Source of the DNA: Algoriphagus sp. Y33
GTDB taxonomy: Bacteria; Bacteroidota; Bacteroidia; Cytophagales; Cyclobacteriaceae
Length of the DNA: 64,000 nucleotides
Direction: 5' to 3'
Assembly (NCBI RefSeq): GCF_014838715.1
Contig: NZ_CP061947.1
Location: 1,736,001-1,800,000, forward strand
The position numbers and the translations under genes are program-made. How positions within the stretch are numbered: position 1 is the first letter of the stretch; each line of letters starts with the position of its first letter. Below the pieces are notes generated by a model that was not told the origin of the DNA, made no database searches, and worked only from the letters and a program-made list of their open reading frames with translations. Below, piece by piece: positions 8,072 to 18,209 of this stretch.

Positions 8072-10432
8072 TTATTCGTCCCGCAAGGAATTCACCGGGT
8101 TAATGCGGGCTGCTTTGATGGATTGGAAAGTAACGGTGATCAGAGCAATGCCTAGAAGTCCAATCACCGTGTACAGGTAAATCCCTATGCCAAGGGTTGT
8201 ATGGTAAGCAAACCCGGAGAGATAGGCTTTTGCTGTATACCAAGCGATAGGGAATCCTATCAATAGTCCTACTAAAGTCAAGATGGCGAAATCCTTGCAA
8301 AGCAGGGCCCACAATTGGCTGGATGAGGCACCAAATACTTTTCTTATTCCCATCTCTTTTACCCTTTTGGCTGCGGCAAAGGAAGAAAGTCCAAAAAGCC
8401 CTAAACATACAATCAGCAATGCCACAATGGTGAAACCCAATGATAATTTTCCCAGTACTTTCTCCATTTGATATTCCCGTTCAAAAGCCTCATCTAAAAA
8501 GCTATACTCGAAAGGCTGGTCCGGGCTGAGTTTTTTCATTGTTTTTTCAATGTGCGCCAAACTTTCATCCATTGCGTATCCTTTACCTGTTTTGATATAG
8601 TAGTGGAAGCCCACATCAGTGGAATACATGAAAACCATAGGCTCAATGTCATCTCTCAGACTATTGTTGTGGAAATCCTCGGTAACACCAATAACCTGCC
8701 CCAAACCATTCCATACATCCAGTTCCATACCAATTGCCTCTTCAGCGTTGATTCCCATTACTTCGATGGCTTTTTTATTGAGCAGATATAATGGGGTATT
8801 CTGCTGTTCCGCAGAAAAATTTCTCCCTGCTACCATCGGGATCCCCAAAGTTGGGAGGAAATCTTGATCACAGCGTAAGAGTTTGAAGAAAATGGTATTG
8901 CCTTCCGGCTTTCCCTGCCATGATACCTCATCGGTGACGATAGGGATGGTCAGGATGTCGCTTCCCGAAAAACCTGCACTTTGTATCCCCGGAAAATTCA
9001 GTAATTCCTGCTTGAAAACGGCTGGGTTTCCCAATAGCTCTTGGTCAGGATCGATGATTATGACGTTTTCTTTCTCATATCCAAGGTTTTTCGTGCTGAT
9101 GTAGTCCAATTGGCTGTATACCGTTAAGCTCCCCACGACTAGTGTAACCGAAGCAGCCAACTGAATTACGACCAAGGACTTTCTCAAACTTGATCCGGTC
9201 AACATAGGCATTTTGCCCCCTTTCATTATTGAAATAGGTTTGAAAGAGGATAGAAAAAAGGCTGGATAAGCTCCTGCCAGTAACCCACAGACCAAGGTCA
9301 ACAGACCAGTACCTAGCAGAAACGTATAGTCTAAATCGCTCCACGTAATGTTTTTTCCGGTGATTTCACTAAAGTACGGCAAAAGGGAATTGACCAGTAC
9401 GAGGGAAATGCCCAGAGCCATGAATGAGAGAATAGTTGATTCCAATAGAAATTGCAGCATTAGTCCGGATCTTCGGGAGCCAATTGCTTTTCTTACCCCT
9501 ACCTCTTTGCCTCTGGTGGAAGCCCTTGCCGTGGCAAGGTTGGTAAAATTGATGCAGGCCATGACCAGTATAATCATGCCTATCAGACAGAATAGAGCTA
9601 CATTTTCTATCTTTCCTCCAGCCTCTTGACCATTTTGGAACTTGGAGTATAGTCTTGATCTGGAGTACTTAAACAGAAATGGAGTACTATTACACTCAGG
9701 ACAGTTTTTGGATACCAATGGGGAAAGCTTCAGGTTAGCTGTATCTACATCACTGTTTGGGTGCAAGGCTACATAAGTACGTGTGCCTCCACTAGGCCAG
9801 TGATGTGACCAGAGATTTTCTGCAAGAAAAATTTCAAACGGAAGGACAAAATCAAACTGAATGGTCGACTGTGCAGGGATATCGGCAAAGACACTGTTTA
9901 CCACCAATTGGTGATTTTGGCTGACCTCCACAACCATCCCGATTGGATCCTTATCTGCAAATAGCTTTGCTGCCAGTTTTTCGGAGATGGCTATGGTGTT
10001 CGTATTTCCTTTCAGGGTTTCCATTTCCCCTTGGAGAATAGGGAAATTAAAGATTTCAAAAAGTGCCGGTTCAGCATATATTCCATTTTCGAGGAATGAT
10101 TTTTCTTCGTGTTTGAGGAGCAGCTTTTCGTTCATGCTTGTCCTTGCGATCATTTCCGTCTCAGGAATTTCCCGTGCTATAGCTTCGGCCAATATAGAAG
10201 GAGTGGCACCATGGGTCTTGATTTCTCCGTCCGGATAGGTATTATTGATCAGGACGCTATAGATGCGGTCTGATTTATCGTGAAACCTGTCATATTTCCA
10301 CTCGTCAATCGCCCAAAGTAGGATCAACATACACGTGGCAAGCCCCACTCCAAGACCCAGGATATTGATCAAAGTATAGCCCTTGTGGCGATAGAGATTG
10401 CGAAGCGAAGTTTTTAGGTAGTTTTTTATCAT
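8072..10432 (-). CDS. ABC transporter permease, MacB/FtsX type
   Basis: A 786-residue inner membrane protein. The start at 10432 (MIKNYLKTSLRNLYRHKGYT) is the standard N-terminus of the Bacteroidota MacB-PCD group; an in-frame ATG at 10468 adds only 12 residues. It shows a first membrane helix, a periplasmic MacB-PCD domain (about 60-260), an FtsX block near 280-400 (TNLATARASTRGKEVGVRKA), a second membrane-PCD unit, and a C-terminal FtsX block (FAAAKRVKEMGIRKVFGAS). The family exports peptides or lipids or acts mechanically on the envelope with a separate ATPase. No ATPase gene lies nearby. Confidence 0.88.
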   Translation of the reverse strand: MIKNYLKTSLRNLYRHKGYTLINILGLGVGLATCMLILLWAIDEWKYDRFHDKSDRIYSVLINNTYPDGEIKTHGATPSILAEAIAREIPETEMIARTSMNEKLLLKHEEKSFLENGIYAEPALFEIFNFPILQGEMETLKGNTNTIAISEKLAAKLFADKDPIGMVVEVSQNHQLVVNSVFADIPAQSTIQFDFVLPFEIFLAENLWSHHWPSGGTRTYVALHPNSDVDTANLKLSPLVSKNCPECNSTPFLFKYSRSRLYSKFQNGQEAGGKIENVALFCLIGMIILVMACINFTNLATARASTRGKEVGVRKAIGSRRSGLMLQFLLESTILSFMALGISLVLVNSLLPYFSEITGKNITWSDLDYTFLLGTGLLTLVCGLLAGAYPAFFLSSFKPISIMKGGKMPMLTGSSLRKSLVVIQLAASVTLVVGSLTVYSQLDYISTKNLGYEKENVIIIDPDQELLGNPAVFKQELLNFPGIQSAGFSGSDILTIPIVTDEVSWQGKPEGNTIFFKLLRCDQDFLPTLGIPMVAGRNFSAEQQNTPLYLLNKKAIEVMGINAEEAIGMELDVWNGLGQVIGVTEDFHNNSLRDDIEPMVFMYSTDVGFHYYIKTGKGYAMDESLAHIEKTMKKLSPDQPFEYSFLDEAFEREYQMEKVLGKLSLGFTIVALLIVCLGLFGLSSFAAAKRVKEMGIRKVFGASSSQLWALLCKDFAILTLVGLLIGFPIAWYTAKAYLSGFAYHTTLGIGIYLYTVIGLLGIALITVTFQSIKAARINPVNSLRDE

Positions 10433-10665
10433 ATCGGACAGGCTAATAAGCAGAAGTGTCAAGCCCAAAATGGCAGGAGTACAAATCCTGGGTTTTCAAA
10501 CACTTTGCCAATCTCAAAATGCTGTAAGTCAATGAGAATTACTTCTTTTGTTCAGGTACTTCGTTCGCTGGCGGGCTTTGGCATTCGCAAGCGGACAATG
10601 TCTGAATTATCGAATGTTGCTTTCAAGTTTTGGAAATTGAAATTTTAGATTATTAAATCTGTCTG

Positions 10666-10810
10666 TCCGCTTTTCTGCCGGTAAAGAAACAAAAGTAACA
10701 TAGGATTTGGTAAACTCTCAGGCTACTTCGGTCTGTCTCGCTGCGGCGGATCTTCCGACAAGCAAACCAAAGAAAAAATGCTACTGGCATCATAACGGAT
10801 AATCATATTA
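10666..10810. repeat. Dispersed intergenic repeat, copy 2
   Basis: This is the partner of 6675-6821, in the same orientation. It lies in the 550-bp gene-free stretch 10433-10984, which otherwise shows only AT-rich sequence ahead of the AraC gene. Confidence 0.7.
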
Positions 10811-10984
10811 TTAAACCAGACGTACTACACTTCCAAAGAAGTGATATAATATGCTCAACCTATGCCGCATTGAGCAGGAGAAATAGCTTGAAAGTTTTCT
10901 TTTTTGGAAAAGCCACATTGGAAATAGATAAAATTCAGCACCACATTTTTATGTAATTATTTCCTATGTTTGAAAAGTTAAACA

Positions 10985-11884
10985 ATGGGTAGAAATAAAA
11001 ACGTAGACCACAGACTTGAATTCAGTCAGCTTCAAATTGTGGAGAGAATCTACCATAAGGGCTTGTGGGTGGGGTATAATACCTCTCTGCCGGAATTGGA
11101 TATTCTTTCCCGGCATTTTAGAAGTGATTTTTTTCAGATACTCCTTTTTAGCGAAGGAACTGCGGAATTGAGTATTAATCTGCTGGATCATAACGTTAAA
11201 GCCCACGATCTTTTAATTTGCTCTCCTTATGATATAAAGAAAGTTAATAATGTGGGCCAATGCGTGCATTCAATGGTCTTATTTACCAATGATTTTATAG
11301 TGGAATCAGGGAATGGCAAATATGCCATGGAGTTTCTAAAGACTTTTTCTTCCGCTATATCACCATTGAGCAGTCTTGATAGTTTTGATTACAAATCTAT
11401 AAATAATAGATTGTCAGAACTTTATAGGTTGTGTGTCGAGCAAGAGCATCATCAATATGGCAAGGAATTACTTTATTTATCATTTTCATCACTGTTATTT
11501 GAAGTTGCAGCAATACGACAGAAATATTCCATTACGCCGAATAAACCTATGTCAAGAAAAGAATACCTAATGTTTACTTTTGTAAGTCTTGTGAAAGAAA
11601 ATTTTAAGGAGCATAGGTCTATGTCTTATTATGCTTCGAAATTGAATATATCAGCAAAGTATTTGACAGAGATCACACGACAGATCTCCGGAAAACCGGC
11701 TTCGGTAATAATTGAGGGGATAGTCACTGAGGAAGCTATGTTGCTTTTGGAAAATCCAACCCTAAGCATCGGTGAAATTGCAAATATTCTCAATTTCAGT
11801 GACCAATCCTTCTTTGGGAAATTCTTTAAAAGAAACAGCGGAGTTTCACCAAAGCACTATAGGAATTCTGTAGTTCCAAAATAA
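10985..11884 (+). CDS. AraC family transcriptional regulator
   Basis: A 300-residue regulator. The N-terminal half (about 40-150) is a cupin-like sensing domain (FFQILLFSEGTAELSINL, then LLICSPYDIKKV). The C-terminal 100 residues carry two HTH motifs: MSYYASKLNISAKYLTEITR, and LSIGEIANILNFSDQSFFGK followed by FFKRNSGVSPKHYR. It lies about 580 bases upstream of and parallel to the RND efflux operon, so it is the best local candidate to regulate that operon. No operator was identified. Confidence 0.88.
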   Translation: MGRNKNVDHRLEFSQLQIVERIYHKGLWVGYNTSLPELDILSRHFRSDFFQILLFSEGTAELSINLLDHNVKAHDLLICSPYDIKKVNNVGQCVHSMVLFTNDFIVESGNGKYAMEFLKTFSSAISPLSSLDSFDYKSINNRLSELYRLCVEQEHHQYGKELLYLSFSSLLFEVAAIRQKYSITPNKPMSRKEYLMFTFVSLVKENFKEHRSMSYYASKLNISAKYLTEITRQISGKPASVIIEGIVTEEAMLLLENPTLSIGEIANILNFSDQSFFGKFFKRNSGVSPKHYRNSVVPK

Positions 11885-12396
11885 CAGGTTGCATTAAATC
11901 CGCTTAACATTTTGTCCATTAGCATTAGGGCTAACTTTATTTTTTTGCTTTATAAATATGTGTGTCCAATTCTAGGGATAGCATTGATTTGTGGTATAAC
12001 CTTTATCCCGAAATATGCACTAGCAATTCTACTCCACGCCATACAAGTTATTACAGCCATTACATTGCCGTTTTCAACTTCAGCATATGCGGCGCGGCGA
12101 ACCCACTCTCCAAACAACCTGATTTTCTTGTAATTAATGTCCTTCCCGATTAAAATCGGTACAGGCAATAACGAAACCTAATGTATAATCCGGCTTTATT
12201 GAATTCTTTCATTCCTCAAGGTCTCTGATATAGTGCCGGAGACTTGTTCAATGGACATATTTTTTTCGCTGGCGGGATAAATGAATTCGTTGCCGGTAAA
12301 GGGTATTTTCTAATACAACCAAAAAAACACCTATTCTCATACTTATAACTCGTAAAAAACGGCAATTAGACCAATTTTACAGAACTGTGAGCCTTT
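11885..12396. other. Gene-free stretch between the AraC gene and the efflux operon
   Basis: About 510 bp. A minus-strand frame of 72 codons (11950-12168) is open but has no start context or recognised domain. I see no RNA gene. The operon promoter follows at 12397. Confidence 0.5.
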
Positions 12397-12424
12397 TTGA
12401 AGCCCTATGGGTGACCTAATTTTG
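12397..12424 (+). promoter_or_regulatory. Bacteroidota-type promoter of the RND efflux operon
   Basis: TTG at 12397-12399 and TAATTTTG at 12417-12424 match the -33 (TTG) and -7 (TAnnTTTG) elements, with a 17-nt spacer. Transcription would start near 12430, giving a leader of about 38 bases before the adaptor ATG at 12468. Confidence 0.55.
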
Positions 12425-12467
12425 CCGTAGAAATACAGTCAAAATACAGGAACTTAATTTTCTTTTT

Positions 12468-13496
12468 ATGAGAACACTAAAAATCTCTTTAATGGCACTT
12501 ATTATTATGACCTCCCTGCATAGTTGTAAGAATGCAGAATCAAAAGAACAGGGGCAAGAAGCCGTAAACGTCTCTTTTCAGACAATAGCGGAAGCCGAGC
12601 GGGAGCTGAAGTTACGGTATTCGGCTACCATTGAAGCGGATAACATTGCACAGATAGGCTTTGCTGTTTCCGGGATAGTAAGCAAAATACTGGTGGAAGA
12701 GGGACAGAACGTATCGCAGGGACAGCTGCTGGCTGTCTTAGACACCACCATTTACAACAATTCCTACTTGATTGCCAATTCAAGCCATGCCCAAACGCTT
12801 GACCTATTCGAAAGACAAAACGAATTATTTGAGAAGGGAAGCCTTCCCGTGAGTGAGTTTAACAGCATTAAAGCAAGGCTGGAACAGGCTTCAGCGAACA
12901 AAAGAATCAGTTATAAGGATCTTGCTGATTGTAAATTATATGCTCCGATTTCGGGAATCATCACTGACAAAAGGATTGAAAGGGGCAGTACTGCCGGCCC
13001 TGGCATCGTCGCCTTTACCCTTATCAAAACAGATCAAGTATATGCCACGATTTCTGTTCCTGAGATAGAGGTAGGCGGCTTACTCCGGGATATGGAGGTC
13101 TCTATTTATATACCTACTCTTGATGACACACGAGAAGGGAAAATCACCATTATCAATCCTTTGGCCGATCATGCGTCCAAGACTTATAAAGTCAAGGTGA
13201 AATTGGATAACAAGGACCAAAAACTACTTCCTGGTATGCTTGCTGAAGTAACAATCCATCCTAAAAGAACTGAAAGGGTAATTATTGTCCCTGCTACTTC
13301 CGTTGTCCGGGATACAGATAATTTCACCTATGTATATGTAGTAAACGAGTCAAATAAAGCAATTCGCAAACGTATAGTTGTCGGGGAGATTACCGGTAAG
13401 CAAGAGCTAATCATCGACGAAGGTTTACGTAATGGGGACAAGGTAATCATTTCAGGACTCTCCAGGCTTAAGGATGGTACCACAGTGACCTATTAA
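12468..13496 (+). CDS. RND efflux periplasmic adaptor (membrane fusion protein), lipoprotein
   Basis: A 342-residue HlyD-type adaptor that links the inner membrane pump to the outer membrane channel. The signal peptide ends in a lipobox (TSLHSC, Cys near 20). A lipoyl half-motif (IAQIGFAVSGIVSKILVEEG), a short helical hairpin, the second lipoyl half (LYAPISGIITDKRIERG), a beta-barrel and a membrane-proximal domain (IIVPATSVVRD) follow in the expected order. It is first in a three-gene operon, 22 bases ahead of the pump gene. Confidence 0.9.
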   Translation: MRTLKISLMALIIMTSLHSCKNAESKEQGQEAVNVSFQTIAEAERELKLRYSATIEADNIAQIGFAVSGIVSKILVEEGQNVSQGQLLAVLDTTIYNNSYLIANSSHAQTLDLFERQNELFEKGSLPVSEFNSIKARLEQASANKRISYKDLADCKLYAPISGIITDKRIERGSTAGPGIVAFTLIKTDQVYATISVPEIEVGGLLRDMEVSIYIPTLDDTREGKITIINPLADHASKTYKVKVKLDNKDQKLLPGMLAEVTIHPKRTERVIIVPATSVVRDTDNFTYVYVVNESNKAIRKRIVVGEITGKQELIIDEGLRNGDKVIISGLSRLKDGTTVTY

Positions 13497-13518
13497 TCAG
13501 AGAAGAAAACTATCAGAA

Positions 13519-16500
13519 ATGAAAACTCGAAAAATAAATTTCATAGAGGCAGCAATGAAGTACAAGGAGATTACTATTGTAGTCACTGCATTGCTGGTAA
13601 TTTTTGGAATATACTCGCTGATGACGATGCCCCGGGCAGAAGATCCGAAAATCGATATGCCTGTAGCCATGGTATATGCTTTTTATCCGGGAGCGGATGA
13701 GATCCAAACCGAAAAGCAGGTAACCGAAAAACTGGAGCAGTATCTTTTCTCCTTTGAAGAAGTTGACAAGCGAAAAACACGGTCACAGACCAAGGATGGA
13801 CAGGTTTTTGTCACGGTAGAGCTTTATACTTCGGTTAAAGACCGAAAATTGTTCTGGTCTACACTACAACATGGAATCAATTCGGTGCTGAAGCCAAATT
13901 TGCCACCGGGTGTACAGGGACCAATTGTAAACAGCAACTTTAGTGATGTTTCTGCACAGATAATCTCTATCTCTTCTGCCACACGCAACTATCAGGAGCT
14001 CGACAGGTATTTGGATAAGGTCGAGGATTATTTAAAAACGATTCCTGAAGTGTCTAAAATAAACCGCTCAGGGGAACAAAAGGAGCAGATTTATGTGACC
14101 ATTGATGACCAAAAGATGCAGCAGTACGGCTTTGGTGTTTCCACAATTGCCAATGTATTGCAGAGTCACAATGTGACAAGCTATTCAGGGGAAGTAACCC
14201 TAAGGGAAAACACAATTCCTGTTTTCACGAATAGTCAGTATGCTTCGGAAAAGGAGATAGCAGAGCAGATTGTATACACTACCCCAGAAGGAGTAGTGGT
14301 AAGACTTAAGGATGTCGCCAAAGTAGAGCGCAGGTATGAAGAGGAAACTTCCTATATCAGGTTGGGAAGTGAACGGGCAATGTTGCTGTCTATAGCCATG
14401 CAGCCTGGAAATAACATAGTGGCCTTTGGAGAAAATATTGATGGCAAATTAGCCGAACTTAAAAAGGATTTTCCCGGGGATATAAAAATTGAGACCATTT
14501 TCAGCCAGCCTAAAGTCGTAGAGCAAAGTGTCAGCTACTTTATGCTTGAGTTTGGATTGGCGATATCGGGTGTGGTTATAGTAGTGATGCTATTGCTCCC
14601 GTTTAGAATGGCAGCTGTTTCCTCTCTTGCGGCACCTATAGCGGTAATGGTCACCTTTGGTGTGATGAATATGATAGGTATCGAGCTGCATCAGGTGTCT
14701 CTTGCTGGGTTGATTATTGTGCTTGGGATGCTGGTGGATGATGCCGTGGTAGTGGTGGATAATTATATCGACAAGCTTGATGAGGGGATAACTCCTTGGC
14801 AGGCTGCTTACAAATCTGCAAAGCAGCTGGCACTTTCCATATTTACAGCTACACTGGCCATCATATTTGCATTCTTACCGCTAGCCTTATTTATGGAAGG
14901 AATTGCCAAGGATTTTATGGCTTCTTTGCCGGTGACCATAGCTGTGGCACTGACTGCCTCACTGCTTATAGCGCTGTTCCTAACCCCATACATGTGTTAT
15001 GTTTTTATCAAAAAGGGGTTGCATCACGGGAAAGATAACAATAAGCCCCAAAAGAAATCCTTGCTTGACCATATGCAGGAGCTCTTTGACAGAGCTGTAA
15101 CCTACTGCTTTACCAAGCCAAAAACCACGTTGGGCGGAGGTGTTTTGGCTATAGTCTTGGCTTTTGTAATAGCAGGGAATGTACAGCAGGAATTTTTCCC
15201 TGTGAGTGAACGGGATCAATTTAGTGTGGAACTCTGGCTTCCGAACGGCACATCATTGGCCGAGACAGAAAGAGCCACAATGCGGGTAGAGGAGATTTTA
15301 AGAGAGGATAGCAGGATTGTAGAGATTGCCAGCTTTATAGGAACCAGCTCACCCCGTTTCCAGACTTCTTACTCCCCGGAAAACCCGAGACGGAATTTTG
15401 CGCAGCTTTTGATAACAACGGAGAGCAACAAGGCCACTGATGAGCTTGTGAAAGAGTATCGGCCAAAGTTTGAGGGCTTTTTGAAGGATGGATATGTACG
15501 GTTTAAGCAGTTGAGTTTACAAGAGGGGGCTCCAATAGCGATTCGTGTCATAGGCAACGATACCAAAGACCAGAGGGTTGTTGCGGATCAGATCATTGAC
15601 ATATTGGAAAATGCTGAGGGTACAAACTGGGTGCGCAGCGATTATGAGCAGGAGTATATGGGGGTGAGCTTAAAAATCAAAGAAAATGCGGCTTCCAGAT
15701 TGGGTGTTACCAATGAGGCCATCACACAAACACTAGGAGTAGGGTTGAAAGGGTATTCTGTTTCCAAAGTATGGGAAGGGGATAATCCCATCGACATCTT
15801 TATGAGGTTGGATGACAGCAACAGAGATGGCCTGAATAATATAGAAAATCTACATGTCACCAGTTCATACGGAACGTCGATTCCAATAAAAGAAATAGCA
15901 GAGGTGGTTCCCTCATGGCATACAGGAGTGATAGCGCGTAGAAATGGGTTACGCACCCTGACTGTACTTTCAGAAGCCCAGTTAGGTATTAAAGCCGCAA
16001 CTATTCTCAAGAATATCGCCCCGCAGATAGAGGCTCTTGACTTGCCTACCGGTATTTCTATTGCCTACGGTGGCGATGCAGAATCCAGTGCGGATAATAT
16101 GCCCGGAATGATCACTGCCCTTAGTGTGAGTATACTCTTGATTTTCCTCACGCTGCTGTTCCAGTTTAAAACCCTGGTAAAGGCACTAATCGTTCTCTCG
16201 ACATTCTTGCTTAGCCTTTTAGGTGCCTTTTTGGGACTTTGGATAACAGGGAACCCCATGGGTATGACGGCATTTATGGGCATTATAGCCTTAATTGGAA
16301 TCGTTGTACGGAACGGGATCATCCTGGTCGATTTTACTGATGAGCTTATAAAGGATCATGACTACAGTATAAGGGATGCTGCGCTTACAGCTGCAAAAAG
16401 GCGGATGAGACCCATATTCTTGACTTCTGCCGCGGGTGCAGTTGGGCTTATTCCGATGATCGTCAGTAAGTCACCCCTTTGGTCTCCTTTGGGCAGTGTG

Positions 16501-16641
16501 CTGGCCTTCGGTCTGCTTGTGTCCATGGTACTGACGCTATTCGTGATACCGGTGATATACTATAGGTTCATCAAGCCTGAATCTATCGAAAATGATCTTC
16601 AGGAGGTTGACCAAGATAGTATTCTTACCACTATACACTAA
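13519..16641 (+). CDS. RND multidrug efflux permease, AcrB/MdtB family
   Basis: A 1040-residue proton-driven inner membrane pump. It begins with a cytoplasmic N-terminus and TM1 (KEITIVVTALLVIFGIYS), with the family motif TMPRAEDP just after. TM4 carries the proton-relay aspartates in LGMLVDDAVVVVDNYID. Two periplasmic porter/docking regions and a second TM bundle (GIIALIGIVVRNGIILVDF) complete the duplicated structure. It is full length for an HAE-type pump of the smaller ~1020-1060 residue group. Its end overlaps only non-coding leader of the TolC gene. Substrates cannot be told from sequence. Confidence 0.93.
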   Translation: MKTRKINFIEAAMKYKEITIVVTALLVIFGIYSLMTMPRAEDPKIDMPVAMVYAFYPGADEIQTEKQVTEKLEQYLFSFEEVDKRKTRSQTKDGQVFVTVELYTSVKDRKLFWSTLQHGINSVLKPNLPPGVQGPIVNSNFSDVSAQIISISSATRNYQELDRYLDKVEDYLKTIPEVSKINRSGEQKEQIYVTIDDQKMQQYGFGVSTIANVLQSHNVTSYSGEVTLRENTIPVFTNSQYASEKEIAEQIVYTTPEGVVVRLKDVAKVERRYEEETSYIRLGSERAMLLSIAMQPGNNIVAFGENIDGKLAELKKDFPGDIKIETIFSQPKVVEQSVSYFMLEFGLAISGVVIVVMLLLPFRMAAVSSLAAPIAVMVTFGVMNMIGIELHQVSLAGLIIVLGMLVDDAVVVVDNYIDKLDEGITPWQAAYKSAKQLALSIFTATLAIIFAFLPLALFMEGIAKDFMASLPVTIAVALTASLLIALFLTPYMCYVFIKKGLHHGKDNNKPQKKSLLDHMQELFDRAVTYCFTKPKTTLGGGVLAIVLAFVIAGNVQQEFFPVSERDQFSVELWLPNGTSLAETERATMRVEEILREDSRIVEIASFIGTSSPRFQTSYSPENPRRNFAQLLITTESNKATDELVKEYRPKFEGFLKDGYVRFKQLSLQEGAPIAIRVIGNDTKDQRVVADQIIDILENAEGTNWVRSDYEQEYMGVSLKIKENAASRLGVTNEAITQTLGVGLKGYSVSKVWEGDNPIDIFMRLDDSNRDGLNNIENLHVTSSYGTSIPIKEIAEVVPSWHTGVIARRNGLRTLTVLSEAQLGIKAATILKNIAPQIEALDLPTGISIAYGGDAESSADNMPGMITALSVSILLIFLTLLFQFKTLVKALIVLSTFLLSLLGAFLGLWITGNPMGMTAFMGIIALIGIVVRNGIILVDFTDELIKDHDYSIRDAALTAAKRRMRPIFLTSAAGAVGLIPMIVSKSPLWSPLGSVLAFGLLVSMVLTLFVIPVIYYRFIKPESIENDLQEVDQDSILTTIH

Positions 16642-16660
16642 TCATCTAACAAGCAACAAA

Positions 16661-17938
16661 ATGAGAATTATATATAGTATTTTGGTATTGCTCGCATTTG
16701 CCTATGGCAATACCGCTACTGCGCAGGAAAAAACATTCACTTTGGAAGAATGTCGTAACCTCGCTTTAGCTAATAATAAACAAATCAAATCCGCAATACA
16801 TAGTATTGATGCTGCCAATGAGGGGCTTGCTTCTACTAAAGCTTCCGCATTGCCTTCTGTTGAGGGATCAATTACCGCCGTGCATTTGGGAGATCCGTTA
16901 AGTACGCTGCTGCCTTCTGAAATGATCAACGGAGGCTTGGATATCAAGCAAAACATTTATTCGGGGGGTAAGGTCAACTATGGAAAGCAGACCGCGGCTA
17001 AGACCGTCGAGCTGTATGAAAGCCAGAAAACCATGACGGAAGCTGAAGTTTTACTTTCTGTAGAAACAAGTTACTGGCAACTTGTACAAGCTACTGAAAG
17101 AATTGCTGTGGCAAATAAATACAGGGATATGCTTAAGGAATTAAGACAGGAGTTCCAAAATTCCGTGGATGCGGGTATGACCTTTAAGAATGACTTGCTC
17201 CGGGCGGAAGTGAATCTTAACAATGCGGAACTGTCAATTATACAGGCAAACGATGCACTTATACTTCATAAGCTGACGCTTGCACAATTAATCGGTCAAC
17301 CGGGAAATATCGAGTATAGTGTATTGGAAGCATTGGACTATGATTATATGCCAATCGTGGAATCGGGATCAATAGAAAACCGCCCGGAATTGGCTATCCT
17401 GAATAAAAGCCTAGAGATCGATGAACTACAGGCCAAAATACTGAAAGCAAATCAACTCCCACAAATCGGGGCTTCTCTCAGCGGAATTACCGCATTTGGT
17501 GACGGGGCGAATTTTTCCTCAGGAAAAAACCAACTCTATACCTACTATGGAATGGTCAATGTGTCTATCCCAATATTCAATTGGGGCAAAAACAAAAGTA
17601 AGGTCCGGGAGCAGTATTATAAGATTGATGCGGCAAAAGCAGAGCTGGAAGATAATAGGGAGCTTTTCAACCTAGAGATGGTAAATGCCCAAATGAGATT
17701 AAATCAATCGTTTAAAAAAATCAAGCTGTCCGAAGTGTCCTTAAAGCAATCCGATGAAAACCTCCGACTGGCCAATGACCGGTTTAGTGTCGGTACGATC
17801 ACGGGAAATGATATGCTGGAGGCCCAGGTAATATGGGAACAGGCTGTTTTGTCACTGGTGGATGCCAAATCGGAGTACATGATCAATTTGGCTAGCTATA
17901 AGAGAGCTACCGGCTCTTTGATAACCAACGATCAATAG
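16661..17938 (+). CDS. TolC family outer membrane efflux channel
   Basis: A 425-residue exported channel. The signal peptide MRIIYSILVLLAFAYGNTAT ends at AQEK, which fixes the start at 16661; an upstream in-frame start at 16592 lies inside the pump gene. Two OEP repeats are visible, each with the LTLEEC-like start and long amphipathic helices (about 25-205 and 235-420). YSGGKVNYGKQ and FNWGKNKSKVREQYY are the typical turn motifs. It is the last gene of the efflux operon. Confidence 0.9.
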   Translation: MRIIYSILVLLAFAYGNTATAQEKTFTLEECRNLALANNKQIKSAIHSIDAANEGLASTKASALPSVEGSITAVHLGDPLSTLLPSEMINGGLDIKQNIYSGGKVNYGKQTAAKTVELYESQKTMTEAEVLLSVETSYWQLVQATERIAVANKYRDMLKELRQEFQNSVDAGMTFKNDLLRAEVNLNNAELSIIQANDALILHKLTLAQLIGQPGNIEYSVLEALDYDYMPIVESGSIENRPELAILNKSLEIDELQAKILKANQLPQIGASLSGITAFGDGANFSSGKNQLYTYYGMVNVSIPIFNWGKNKSKVREQYYKIDAAKAELEDNRELFNLEMVNAQMRLNQSFKKIKLSEVSLKQSDENLRLANDRFSVGTITGNDMLEAQVIWEQAVLSLVDAKSEYMINLASYKRATGSLITNDQ

Positions 17939-18209
17939 AACAACTTATTGAAAGAGGAGCAAGTCTTATTGCCTGCCGGGGAATAAGACCGGCTTATATG
18001 GAAAATCTGTCCAGGTGATTATTTCTCTAAGAATCGATTAGTTATGCGTTGCTGTTGGCTGTTTTTCAGCAGGTTCCCTACTAACGTTTTGCTATAAGCT
18101 GGCAATTAAAAAAGAAGGACGGTATTATTACTCAAGTATCCGGGACGATACTGCTTATATTTTCAACAGTTTCCGGAGCATTGACCCTAGCGGATGAAAA
18201 GTTATAAAC

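Noticed and set aside
11950..12168. 72-codon minus-strand frame between the AraC gene and the efflux operon
   Set aside because: No recognisable domain, no start context, and it lies in the region leading to the operon promoter.
17963..17988. Stem-loop GTCTTATT/AATAAGAC after the TolC gene as a terminator
   Set aside because: No T-run follows on either strand, so it is only mentioned and not called.
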